Below are positions 51,285-59,618 of a stretch of DNA of 64,000 nucleotides, piece after piece. The notes under the pieces are model-generated. The model ran no database searches. It saw only the letters and a list, made by a program, of their open reading frames with translations, and was not told the DNA's origin. Numbering within the stretch: position 1 is the first letter of the stretch; the number at the start of each line of letters is the position of its first letter. This stretch comes from an uncultured Prevotellaceae bacterium (GTDB lineage Bacteria > Bacteroidota > Bacteroidia > Bacteroidales > Bacteroidaceae). The stretch is taken from contig ONMA01000030.1 of NCBI GenBank assembly GCA_900318815.1, forward strand, positions 24,053 to 88,052, read 5' to 3'. The translations under genes and the position numbers were made by a program.

Positions 51285-52486
51285 TAAGGTGCGCGCAATA
51301 GCTCTTCTAACAAGGATTTGTAAGTTCCGGGGACAATGATGTGATGGTTGCCAATGGGGTTAGTCAGGAAATAGGAGGCTTGACTTTTGTCCGACAGGCG
51401 GATGAGCTGTTGGGTACGGCAGAGATCTGGTTCTGACTGGTTCCTGACTAATGTACCCTCTGCGATGAAACTGCGCGACAAGTCGCCCGACACCTTGAAC
51501 ACCGTCACTTTCCCTTCCTTCATATAACCTCTGATGCCCACACCAATGCCAGATTCAAAGTGGGTGTCGTACTCATACCGCTCAACCATATTCAACGGAA
51601 TGGTACAATGGGCAAAGAGTATTTCGCCAGCCTCCGGGTCGATTGTGGAGGGATTAGCCTGAAAGCCAGAAAGCCCTGTCACCGACTGGATCATCTTCAT
51701 CGACAGCAGAGCCGGAACATCACCCTCGCAACCAGCAACAAAACCTTCGGAATTCAGTTTTGCCAGAGCAAGGCATCCTGTATTCTTTACGGTACTCAGC
51801 AAGTCAAAGCATCGCAAGGTGAACCCCTGGAGATGATGCTCGTCGACAATTTGTTTCAGGGCCTTGTATATCCTGTTGGCTCCCGGGAGAGCACGGCTGA
51901 TGATTTCCCTGTCGGAGGTTTCACTTGGCATTTCTTCGGGGATGTCTGCCAACGCATCCAGCAGTTCGGCCATTGGTATATCCACCAATTCAATGCCCAA
52001 CCGCTGCTTCACCATACCATCATCAGCATAACTGGATATCAACCAGTCGGAAGGCTTACCGATAACACCAAGCCGACATCCACTCATCTTTTCCCTCGCT
52101 TCTTCCACCTTTTCCAATAGCCGTATACGGCTGTTGACATACTCCGTTCTGCCATGAATGATTTCTCCGTCGACATGATTTTGTCGGAGATACGAGAGGA
52201 TCTCCATCGAAGCAGCAAGGGAATTGCTCTTCCCGGAAGTCAACAAGTAAAAGGGGCGGTTGGATTTCTCTCGCAATGTGTTAAACAGTCCTTTGAAGAT
52301 GCCTTCCGTTCCACCTGTTCTTACGTAGATCAGGTTGAGGGTGTTGCTTCCATAATCAGCATAGTCGCTGCCTCGAAACAAATAGTCAATACCAAGACTG
52401 CCAAGGAATTCTCGGGTAACAGCATCGACGGCTTGCTCGTCGTGAAGCTCGGATGTCAGTGTGTATATAGCAATATGAGCCATCAT
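51281..52486 (-). CDS. L-fucose/L-arabinose isomerase-like protein
   Basis: 401 residues, shorter than FucI (about 590). The first part has VRTGGTEGIFKGLF and YLLTSGKSNSLAASMEIL; the second part has GFTLRCFDLLSTVKNTGCLALAKLNSEG, then CEGDVPALLSM, LFAHCTIPLNMVERYEYDTHFES and a C-terminal NHHIIVPG. These match the FucI/AraA C-terminal-domain fold and some metal ligands, but the substrate is not known; related genes act on other deoxy-sugars. Alone, convergent with the GTPase cluster. Confidence 0.75.
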   Translation of the reverse strand: MMAHIAIYTLTSELHDEQAVDAVTREFLGSLGIDYLFRGSDYADYGSNTLNLIYVRTGGTEGIFKGLFNTLREKSNRPFYLLTSGKSNSLAASMEILSYLRQNHVDGEIIHGRTEYVNSRIRLLEKVEEAREKMSGCRLGVIGKPSDWLISSYADDGMVKQRLGIELVDIPMAELLDALADIPEEMPSETSDREIISRALPGANRIYKALKQIVDEHHLQGFTLRCFDLLSTVKNTGCLALAKLNSEGFVAGCEGDVPALLSMKMIQSVTGLSGFQANPSTIDPEAGEILFAHCTIPLNMVERYEYDTHFESGIGVGIRGYMKEGKVTVFKVSGDLSRSFIAEGTLVRNQSEPDLCRTQQLIRLSDKSQASYFLTNPIGNHHIIVPGTYKSLLEELLRAPY

Positions 52487-52613
52487 TCATGAAGTTTTAA
52501 AAGTTGAGAGAAAATGAACGAATTATTTGGCAAAGATAGCAATAATCCTTCATTTCTCCAATATTTATGATAAAAAATGAGGAGTTTTCCATGAGAATAT
52601 GAAATAATTCGAG

Positions 52614-52621
52614 TAATTTTG
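52614..52621 (+). promoter_or_regulatory. -7 box of the zinc-ribbon gene (twin of 55218)
   Basis: TAATTTTG followed by GTAGCCGTTTAGAAA; the same 22 bases recur at 55218-55239 before the CDF gene. Confidence 0.55.
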
Positions 52622-52647
52622 TAGCCGTTTAGAAATATCAGCAACAG

Positions 52648-52941
52648 ATGGCGTGGAAGTTGAAATATCGCTGCAAGGCTTGTGGGTATGAAGCCGAGGT
52701 GTACGAGGGGCGTGGCCTCTTTCGACAGCAGATTACCCCAATGAATTGTCCTGACTGCAAGACCATTCAGAACATTGTAGTTGGTGGCATCATCGCAGAC
52801 GTAGCCCCATCTTATCGAAGCGAGGTGGGGCGGCTTTGCTTGAACTGCGGCAGCGAGAACATCAGGATATGGAACATGAGAACTTGTCCGAAGTGTCAGG
52901 GAGAAATGGAGAAAACCGGAGAAAAAGAGTTTTGGACTTAA
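52648..52941 (+). CDS. Small zinc-ribbon protein
   Basis: 97 residues with three pairs of cysteines: CKACGYEAE, NCPDCK and LCLNCGS...TCPKCQ. Two or three zinc ribbons are likely. No further family could be named; such proteins often bind nucleic acid or serve as small accessory factors. Confidence 0.75.
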   Translation: MAWKLKYRCKACGYEAEVYEGRGLFRQQITPMNCPDCKTIQNIVVGGIIADVAPSYRSEVGRLCLNCGSENIRIWNMRTCPKCQGEMEKTGEKEFWT

Positions 52942-53023
52942 TGTAGAAAAAATGCCAAATATTCGGTAATATACAGAAAAAGTTGTAAATTTGCACCCGT
53001 TGAACATTAAAAACAGATACATT

Positions 53024-53254
53024 ATGGAACAGGCAATTGGACTGAATGCAGCACAAATGGAATTCCTGCAGCTCTTAGGACGCATCAAGACCGAGAAGGA
53101 ACTCAGTGAATTGCGCAAGGTGGTGTGCGATTTCTACGCACGCAAAATTGACGAGGAAATGGATCGGCTCTGGGCTGAGGGCAAGTGGGACAACGAGAAA
53201 AACGAGGCCGTTCTGAAAGAACATCTGCGCACGCCATACAAGTATGCAAAATAA
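53024..53254 (+). CDS. Antitoxin-like protein of a PIN toxin pair
   Basis: 76 residues from ATG at 53024; the frame opens 33 bases earlier but the ATG MEQAIGLNAAQMEFLQLL fits. All helical and acidic, with TEKELSELRKVVCDFYARKIDEEMDRLW. A -7 box TAAATTTG is at 52986-52993. It overlaps the PIN gene by 11 bases, the usual antitoxin-first arrangement. Confidence 0.8.
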   Translation: MEQAIGLNAAQMEFLQLLGRIKTEKELSELRKVVCDFYARKIDEEMDRLWAEGKWDNEKNEAVLKEHLRTPYKYAK

Positions 53255-53669
53255 GAAAGTCGTACTCGATACCAACTGCCTGCTGGCCTCGCTTTCTAAG
53301 CTTGGCGGTGCTTATCCTGTTTGGAAAGGTTTTCAAGAGGAGCGATACACGCTTTGCGTAACTACCGAGATATTGGAGGAGTACGAGGAAATCATTGCAC
53401 AAAAGACAACGCCGACCCTCGCCAAAAACGTGGTGGACTTGATTGTGAAGAGTCCCAATGTAGTGCAAGTGAACACATATTTCCATTGGAATCTCATCAC
53501 CGCAGACCCCGACGATAACAAGTTCGTAGACTGCGCCTTTGCCGCCGGAGCCACTTACATCGTTTCCGACGACTCGCATTTCAACATCCTGCGCGACATT
53601 ACCTTCCCCCAGTTGCTCGTGCTCAGGCTGAAGGAGTTCCTGGAATCCTTACAAAAGGAGGAGCTGTAA
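53244..53669 (+). CDS. PIN-domain ribonuclease toxin
   Basis: 141 residues. The PIN active site acids are seen in KKVVLDTNCLLASL (first Asp), TTEILEEYEEII, and ITADPDDNKFVDCAFAAGATYIVSDDSHF (the ADPDDN and SDD acids). This is the COG1569-type PIN toxin that cuts RNA and is silenced by the upstream partner. Confidence 0.88.
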   Translation: MQNKKVVLDTNCLLASLSKLGGAYPVWKGFQEERYTLCVTTEILEEYEEIIAQKTTPTLAKNVVDLIVKSPNVVQVNTYFHWNLITADPDDNKFVDCAFAAGATYIVSDDSHFNILRDITFPQLLVLRLKEFLESLQKEEL

Positions 53670-53673
53670 AAAA

Positions 53674-53979
53674 ATGAATAAGATACGAATTACTGCCATT
53701 CGTCAGACGGTCTATCCTGACTTGATGGCAAAATATGAGAATCCCATTGAACACACCTGTGATGTCAGCGTGGGGCAGCAATGGGTTTCCATCGACGGGC
53801 AATGTCCTGAAGGTCTTTGCCCGTCAGCATGGGAATCCATGAGGCCGTTTGTAGAATCTTTGGCCAAAGGGGAAGGCAACTTCTTCGATGGATGGATGAA
53901 GGACCCGATGAGTGCGATGATCAGTTGCAACGACGGATTCCGTCCGTTCAGTTTCTATATCGAAGTAATTAACGACTAA
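53674..53979 (+). CDS. TIGR04076 family protein
   Basis: 101 residues. ITAIRQTVYPDLMAKYEN, then CPEGLCPSAWESMRPFVESL, FDGWMKD and ISCNDGFRPFSFYIE are the family signatures. Function unknown. Four bases after the PIN toxin, so it may share the transcript, but it is normally found alone. Confidence 0.85.
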   Translation: MNKIRITAIRQTVYPDLMAKYENPIEHTCDVSVGQQWVSIDGQCPEGLCPSAWESMRPFVESLAKGEGNFFDGWMKDPMSAMISCNDGFRPFSFYIEVIND

Positions 53980-54015
53980 GAAATACGACTCTCTATCAGC
54001 CGATTTAATGAAACA

Positions 54016-55194
54016 ATGATGAGATTAGAAAGATTAAAGACCTGGTTGCTTATTGCAGTTCTGACCATTTGCGGAACTACCAGCTTTGCCTCATGCTCTT
54101 CAAATGAGGATAACGCTACAGAGCAGAGTAACATTTCAACTATTGCCGATAAGGTGTGGGCTTTCAGTCAGGCCCACCCAGACGGATTCACGATTGACAT
54201 CCGCACGATGACGGAGCCGACGGAGGGAATCGTCGTCAGTTATGCAGCTACTCAGAACAGCCACAGTCGTGACCAGCTCGATAAAGTGGTAAGCCACGCC
54301 CTGCAGCACGAAGGCTACGTTGGCGGTTGGTACAATAGTGAGGATGGCCTTTACTACTTCGACAGCACGAAGCTGTTCCCAGAGAACGACCTGAAAGGTG
54401 CTATCCAGTTCGGAAAGGAGAACGGCCAGTTCTCCGTTTTCATCCTGTCGACCTATACAGACATTCCCCTCGACGGAAAGGTTGCTGAGATTATTGAACG
54501 TGGCACCATCCTCTTTGGTACTACTGGTGACTACAGGCCATTATCCTTCTGCGAACCCGATGGAACTTATTGGGGCTTCGGTATTGAGGTGGCAAAGGAG
54601 ATTGCTTCACGACTGGGCGTAGCACCAGAGTTCAGAAAGACCTCATGGCCTACGCTGACAGCCGATGTACTGACGGAGCCTCAGTTGTTCGACCTCGCTA
54701 TTGGCGGCATCACCATCACCGATGCCCGACGTGAGACCATGCTGATGAGCGACGGCTATCTGGCTAACGGCAAGACCATCCTTTGCAGGGCTTCGGAAGC
54801 CGACCGCTACAAGTCGTTGGCCGACATCGACAAGCCTGAAGTCCGTGTGATGGTGAATCCCGGTGGACTGAATGAGAAGTTTGCCAACGAGAACCTGACT
54901 CATGCCACCATCATCGTCCACCCCAAGAACGAGGAGATCCCAACGCTCATAGCCGAGAGCGAGGCCGACGTGATGATAACGGAGATAACAGAAGCTCCCT
55001 ACTATGTGCAGACTGACACCCGACTTGCCGCCCCGCTATTGAACGAGCCTTTCAATCACGGTGAGATTGGCGTGTTGATGCAGAAAGGACAAGAGGATCT
55101 GTTGCAGATGGTGAACAATGTCATCAGTCAGATGAAGTCCGACGGCTCTCTTCGCCGACTGCATGAGAAGTATGGGCTTGTATATGCCTACTAA
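54016..55194 (+). CDS. Solute-binding lipoprotein with an extra N-terminal domain
   Basis: 392 residues. Lipobox TTSFASC (about Cys27). Residues 40-150 are a separate domain (KVWAFSQAHPDGFTIDIRTM, NSHSRDQLDKVVSHALQH, YVGGWYNSEDGLYYFDS) that occurs as its own protein in this group. From about 160 a SBP_bac_3 domain follows: GTILFGTTGDYRPLSFCEP, DLAIGGITITDARR, VMVNPGGLN. It resembles cyclohexadienyl dehydratase/amino-acid-binding proteins. The fusion is unusual; ligand unknown. Confidence 0.8.
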   Translation: MMRLERLKTWLLIAVLTICGTTSFASCSSNEDNATEQSNISTIADKVWAFSQAHPDGFTIDIRTMTEPTEGIVVSYAATQNSHSRDQLDKVVSHALQHEGYVGGWYNSEDGLYYFDSTKLFPENDLKGAIQFGKENGQFSVFILSTYTDIPLDGKVAEIIERGTILFGTTGDYRPLSFCEPDGTYWGFGIEVAKEIASRLGVAPEFRKTSWPTLTADVLTEPQLFDLAIGGITITDARRETMLMSDGYLANGKTILCRASEADRYKSLADIDKPEVRVMVNPGGLNEKFANENLTHATIIVHPKNEEIPTLIAESEADVMITEITEAPYYVQTDTRLAAPLLNEPFNHGEIGVLMQKGQEDLLQMVNNVISQMKSDGSLRRLHEKYGLVYAY

Positions 55195-55217
55195 AAATTT
55201 TTAAAATGAAAAATGAT

Positions 55218-55225
55218 TAATTTTG
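55218..55225 (+). promoter_or_regulatory. -7 box of the CDF transporter gene
   Basis: TAATTTTG, with the same following bases as at 52614. Start codon at 55252. Confidence 0.55.
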
Positions 55226-55251
55226 TAGCCGTTTAGAAACAAATATCAAAT

Positions 55252-56355
55252 ATGAATCGCAGTTCACAAATCATTCGCACCAGTTGGATTGGCATTATAA
55301 CCAATGTGTTGCTTGCATCTTTCAAGGCCGTTGTTGGAATTCTGGCCAGCTCTGTGGCTATTGTGATGGATGCCGTCAACAACCTCAGTGACGCTCTTTC
55401 AAGCGTGATAACCATCGTCGGCACAAAGCTCTCACAACGCCCTGCTGACCACAAGCATCCCTTTGGTTTCGGACGCATTGAGTATTTCAGTGCCATCATC
55501 ATTGCGGTCATCGTTCTATCAGCTGGTATCACCTCGCTTATCGAATCGGTCAAGAAGATCTTTGATCCGACGGAACCATCCTACACAACAACGACCCTTA
55601 TTGTCATTGTAGTGGCAATCGTCGTGAAGTTGGTGTTGGGGCAATACGTCAAGAAGATGGGTGAACAGTTGAAGAGTGATGCCCTGATAGCCTCTGGGTC
55701 AGATGCGCTGTTTGATGCCATTATTACTTTGGCCACACTTGTTTCGGCAGGTGTGATGCTATTGTGGGGAGTTTCGCTTGATGGTATTCTTGGCGCATTG
55801 ATTTCCGTTGTCATCATCAAGGCTGGTATTGAAATGCTGACTTCGCCCGTCAATGAGCTATTGGGTACGAGCATCTCAGCAGAACTCACTAAGCAGATAG
55901 TAAAAGAGGTTTCCGACTTTGAGGGCGTTCATGGCGTATTCGACCTGATACTGCATAACTACGGCCCCGATGTGAAGATTGGCTCTCTGCACATCAACGT
56001 ATATGATACGATGTCTGCATACGACATTCACGGCCTGACCCGCAAAATCTCAACCTACATGTATAAGGAGCATGGTATCATTATGACAGTTGGTGTCTAT
56101 GCTGTTGCAACAGGAGAAAACCGCCGTGCCGAATTGCAGTCGAAAGTGATGCAGAGTCTCGCAGCCCACAAGGAGATTGTTCAGGTGCATGGGTTCTACT
56201 ATTCTGAGAAAGACAACATGCTTTCCGTCGATGTGATTCCCGACATTTCGGTCCATGATGACAATGCTTTTGCAAGTCAACTCACCAACGAGATACAGCC
56301 GTTAGTGCCAGGCACAAATGTGGTCATCGTTGTAGACCATAATTATAGCGAGTAA
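55252..56355 (+). CDS. Cation diffusion facilitator (CDF) metal exporter
   Basis: 367 residues with six membrane segments and a cytoplasmic C-terminal domain. Metal sites: VMDAVNNLSDALSSV in segment 2 and ASGSDALFDAIIT in segment 5; the loop HPFGFGRIEYFSAI is typical. The C-terminal part ends HDDNAFASQLTNEIQ, VVIVVDHNYSE. Exports Zn, Fe or Mn in exchange for protons. Confidence 0.92.
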   Translation: MNRSSQIIRTSWIGIITNVLLASFKAVVGILASSVAIVMDAVNNLSDALSSVITIVGTKLSQRPADHKHPFGFGRIEYFSAIIIAVIVLSAGITSLIESVKKIFDPTEPSYTTTTLIVIVVAIVVKLVLGQYVKKMGEQLKSDALIASGSDALFDAIITLATLVSAGVMLLWGVSLDGILGALISVVIIKAGIEMLTSPVNELLGTSISAELTKQIVKEVSDFEGVHGVFDLILHNYGPDVKIGSLHINVYDTMSAYDIHGLTRKISTYMYKEHGIIMTVGVYAVATGENRRAELQSKVMQSLAAHKEIVQVHGFYYSEKDNMLSVDVIPDISVHDDNAFASQLTNEIQPLVPGTNVVIVVDHNYSE

Positions 56356-56401
56356 AAAGTAGACCCATAGCCTTTCGAGAGTCATAATGAACTCAGGGGC
56401 G

Positions 56402-56929
56402 TCATGGCTTCACGACTTTTGGAGTCCAGTTCTTGAAGAAACGCAGCACCTTCTCTTGACTGTAGCTCTTTCCCTCTTCCAAGAAGCTCGAATCCTGAAT
56501 ATGGATGACCCTTCCTTCTTCATCAAGTACCACGAACACAGGGAAACCGAAGCGGGCTGGATTATTCAGACGTTGCAACATCGCCTTGGCCAGAGCTTCT
56601 TTGTCCGCACTACCAGACTGGTATGAGCGACCCGAGGTCGAGCGTCGTGGATTATAGTTCACATGGATATAGACAAAGCTCTCGTCAATGACCTTGCTGA
56701 TGGTACTATCATTCGTGATGAAGTCAGCAAACCGCAAGCACCAGGGGCACCAGTTGCCACCCACCTGACAGATGACGAACTTCCCTTCAGACTTGGCTTT
56801 TGCTACGGCCTGGTCTATCTGCTCAATGGGGTTGATGTCCTCGTTATAGACCTTCTTTACCGCCGTCTGAGCATTTACAGCCAGTGCAAAGAATGCTGTA
56901 AATAACGATATAACAATTGCTTTCCTCAT
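56402..56929 (-). CDS. Periplasmic thioredoxin-fold protein
   Basis: 175 residues with signal peptide ([14 protein letters not shown]). Thioredoxin_7-type fold with active site [13 protein letters not shown]; then [12 protein letters not shown] and [25 protein letters not shown] (rather than CGPC) is found in this subfamily. Its start overlaps the ridA stop by 4 bases. Confidence 0.88.
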   Translation of the reverse strand: MRKAIVISLFTAFFALAVNAQTAVKKVYNEDINPIEQIDQAVAKAKSEGKFVICQVGGNWCPWCLRFADFITNDSTISKVIDESFVYIHVNYNPRRSTSGRSYQSGSADKEALAKAMLQRLNNPARFGFPVFVVLDEEGRVIHIQDSSFLEEGKSYSQEKVLRFFKNWTPKVVKP

Positions 56930-57303
56930 ACTCCTGCAACCACTTCAATCTCGACCAATGCGCCCTTCGGCAGCGTCTTTACGGCGACAGCAGAACGGGC
57001 AGGATAAGGCTCTGTGAAGAACTCCGCATAGACAGCGTTCATATCCGCAAAGTCATTCATGTCGGCCATGAACACCGTTGTCTTCATCACATCACCCATC
57101 GTCAGCCCGGCTTCTTCCAGAATAGCCTTCACGTTGAGCAATGACTGGCGGGTTTGTTCCTTGACACCTCCCTCTACGAATACTCCAGTAGCGGGGTCAA
57201 TGGGAATCTGTCCAGAGGTAAAGACAAGATTTCCCACTTGAATAGCCTGACTGTAAGGCCCTATTGCTGAAGGAGCCTTTGTTGTGCTTATAACCTTTTT
57301 CAT
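56926..57303 (-). CDS. ridA: RidA family enamine/imine deaminase
   Basis: 125 residues, full length. Family features: [28 protein letters not shown] near the start, and the substrate-binding arginine in [21 protein letters not shown]. Removes reactive 2-aminoacrylate. Divergent from the DUF488 gene with TAATTTTG at 57363-57370 (minus). Confidence 0.95.
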   Translation of the reverse strand: MKKVISTTKAPSAIGPYSQAIQVGNLVFTSGQIPIDPATGVFVEGGVKEQTRQSLLNVKAILEEAGLTMGDVMKTTVFMADMNDFADMNAVYAEFFTEPYPARSAVAVKTLPKGALVEIEVVAGV

Positions 57304-57362
57304 ATTCTATATCTGATTCTATAAGACATTTCTTCAAACTGCTATTCGTCGCAATTTGCCGA

Positions 57363-57370
57363 CAAAATTA
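57363..57370 (-). promoter_or_regulatory. -7 box for ridA
   Basis: TAATTTTG on the minus strand, 60 bases before the ridA start. Confidence 0.5.
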
Positions 57371-57422
57371 CACAAAAAAAGGGAAAAACATTCAAATCTG
57401 GCGTGAAGATGTGTTAAGTTCT

Positions 57423-57453
57423 TTTGTACTTTGATAGTATTTTAGTAATTTTG
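57423..57453 (+). promoter_or_regulatory. Promoter for the DUF488 operon
   Basis: TTTG (57423-57426), 19 bases, TAATTTTG (57446-57453). The ATG is at 57473. Confidence 0.65.
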
Positions 57454-57472
57454 CAGACAAAAGAGCCAAAAC

Positions 57473-58105
57473 ATGGAGAAATACAGAATATACAGTGTGG
57501 GACATTCCAACCAGTCGCAGGAAGAGTTTCTGCAACTGCTCCTCGCGCATGATGTAAACTGCATCGTGGATGTCAGGAGTGTGCCCGCCAGCAAATACAC
57601 GCCACAGTTTAACATGGAGCCGCTGAAGTGGTTCCTGAAGAGACACGATATACAGTATCTGCACTTCGGCGACGAGTTTGGGGCAAGACGCACGGACTGT
57701 CTGGATGGCAACGAGCAGGTGAACTTTGAGTTGGCTGTTCAGACTCCCAGTTTCAAGCATGGTGTGGAAAGGCTGATGAAAGGTTTGGAGAAGGATTTCC
57801 GCATCTCCTTGATGTGTTCGGAGGCGAACCCGCTGGAGTGCCATCGTTTCTCACTTGTCTCCCGCTATTTCTACGACAACGGCCTTGATGTGCAGCATAT
57901 ATTGAAAGGCGCGGAACTGGCATCACACAAGGCTTTGGAGGACGAGATGATTCAAGAGTATCTTCATGCCAAGAAGCATCGTCTGCCAGAGGTTGACCTG
58001 TTGTTTGGCTCATACACGAAAGACGACCAGCGACGGGATGCCTATCGGCTGAAGAACAAGGAGATTGGATATAAGCCTCAGTTGGAATTAGAAGAAATTT
58101 ATTGA
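57473..58105 (+). CDS. DUF488 family protein, long form
   Basis: 210 residues. IYSVGHSNQSQEEFLQLL, CIVDVRSVPASKYTPQFN and the Cys-rich LMCSEANPLECHRFSLV are the DUF488 signature; the C-terminus has an extra basic region (KHRLPEVDLLFGSYTKDD). Function unknown; the (C)xE..PxxCHR site looks catalytic or metal binding. First of three co-transcribed genes. Confidence 0.88.
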   Translation: MEKYRIYSVGHSNQSQEEFLQLLLAHDVNCIVDVRSVPASKYTPQFNMEPLKWFLKRHDIQYLHFGDEFGARRTDCLDGNEQVNFELAVQTPSFKHGVERLMKGLEKDFRISLMCSEANPLECHRFSLVSRYFYDNGLDVQHILKGAELASHKALEDEMIQEYLHAKKHRLPEVDLLFGSYTKDDQRRDAYRLKNKEIGYKPQLELEEIY

Positions 58106-58107
58106 CT

Positions 58108-58551
58108 ATGATAACGCTCTATACGATAGGTTTTACGAAGAAAAGTGCCGCACAGTTCTTCAATCTGCTGCGCGACAACCAGGTGAAACAGCTGGTCGAT
58201 ATCCGCATCAGCAACAGCAGTCAGTTGGCCGGTTTTGCCAAAGGAAAGGATTTGGAGTTCTTCGTGAAGGAGATTTGCCATATCCCCTACAAGCACATCA
58301 CCGACTTTGCCCCAACCAAGGAATTGCTCGACAAGTGGCATAAGGAGGAAGTGACGTGGGCAGAGTACGAGGACATCTATACGGCTATGCTGAAAGAACG
58401 GGACATTCTGCGCAAACACGGTGTGAAGCAGTTCGACGGTGCCTGTTTCCTATGCAGCGAGGAGACACCGGAGAATTGCCATCGTCGGCTGTTGGCAGAA
58501 TATATGCAGAAGCACAGCACAGAGGAAGTTCGTATTGTTCATTTGGTTTAA
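58108..58551 (+). CDS. DUF488 family protein, short form
   Basis: 147 residues from ATG at 58108; a TTG six bases earlier overlaps the previous stop. TLYTIGFTKKSAAQFFNLL, VKQLVDIRISNSSQLAGFAK and FLCSEETPENCHRRLLAEY are the family marks. Tandem with the long form and followed by the dual-OB protein. Confidence 0.88.
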   Translation: MITLYTIGFTKKSAAQFFNLLRDNQVKQLVDIRISNSSQLAGFAKGKDLEFFVKEICHIPYKHITDFAPTKELLDKWHKEEVTWAEYEDIYTAMLKERDILRKHGVKQFDGACFLCSEETPENCHRRLLAEYMQKHSTEEVRIVHLV

Positions 58552-58593
58552 TGTGTTGCCAAATCGTAAATTGTATATTCGTAAATCGTTAAT

Positions 58594-59580
58594 ATGGATA
58601 GATTTTTCGTTTGTCTGGCCAACAGCTACAAGCACGGTGGCCGCTGCATCGCCGGCGTAGAGGTGGAGTGGCATGAAGACCGCTGGCGCATCGTGCGTGA
58701 TGAGCGGCAGATGCCGCGCTGGGTGCGCCCTGTCTGCCGTGACACTAATACTGGCGAGATACCCAACGAGGTGGCCGATGACGTGCGAGTACTCGACGTG
58801 GTATGGCTCAAGGATGCCGAGCCGTGTGCCGACGGTGCGCAGACCGAGAATGTCTACTACACCAGCATTACCGCTATAGGCAAACGTTATGATGCCAGCG
58901 AGCGACTGTTAGAACGCTTTGTCGATGAATCCCATAGACACCTGTTCTACAACTACTCCAAGTCTATCCCCCATGCTGCCTTCGCCACCGAATGTAGCTA
59001 CTCCATCCTGTTGCTGCGCGTTACCGATGCCGAGGTCTTCGCCGACACCGCTACAGCCGAGTACACCCGCTATCGCCTGCGTTTCAACTACCGCGACCAT
59101 GCCTACGACATACCCATTACCGATCCCGATTATCTTCGCCAGCTCAGCTGCGGCCACAAGCATGTCGGTCCCAAAGGCACACTCTACGTAACCTGCTCGC
59201 TCGGCCAACTCTACGAAGGCTACCATCACAAGCTTGCCGCCTGCATCTTCGAAACCAGCCAGTTGACAACAATTGTAGCCCCACAAGACAACTGGTTCGA
59301 AGAATACGAACAGGAGTTGAGCCGCCTCATGACCCAGCGCGAGGAAATCGACAGCCGCATACAGGCCCTCCGCCTAAAAATTCAACAGCAGATGGAAACC
59401 TGCCACGCTACCCGTATCAATAGTACAGCCTTTACCATCAGCTACACCCCAGCCCGCACCACTATGCAGTTCGACAGTAAGGCCTTCCGCGAGGAGCAGT
59501 CAGAACTTTACGCCAACTACTGCCGCCCCAAAACACGCGAGGCTACTATCACTATCAAAAGGAATAAAGTGGAGGAATAA
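58594..59580 (+). CDS. Dual OB-fold protein with a Gp157-like C-terminus
   Basis: 328 residues. The N-terminal 110 residues (FFVCLANSYKHGGRCIAGVE, ADDVRVLDVVWLKDAEP) and the middle (LRQLSCGHKHVGPKGTLYVTCS) are a double OB-fold as in proteins paired with DUF488 genes. From about 240 a helix (LSRLMTQREEIDSRIQALR) leads to a tail (TFDSKAFREEQSELYANYCRP-like, with ATITIKR) that resembles phage Gp157 proteins. The fusion was judged by eye. Gene 42 bases after DUF488, same operon. Confidence 0.7.
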   Translation: MDRFFVCLANSYKHGGRCIAGVEVEWHEDRWRIVRDERQMPRWVRPVCRDTNTGEIPNEVADDVRVLDVVWLKDAEPCADGAQTENVYYTSITAIGKRYDASERLLERFVDESHRHLFYNYSKSIPHAAFATECSYSILLLRVTDAEVFADTATAEYTRYRLRFNYRDHAYDIPITDPDYLRQLSCGHKHVGPKGTLYVTCSLGQLYEGYHHKLAACIFETSQLTTIVAPQDNWFEEYEQELSRLMTQREEIDSRIQALRLKIQQQMETCHATRINSTAFTISYTPARTTMQFDSKAFREEQSELYANYCRPKTREATITIKRNKVEE

Positions 59581-59618
59581 AGTTTTATGTACCGACTTGT
59601 TGATTTGTAGTTTTATTC

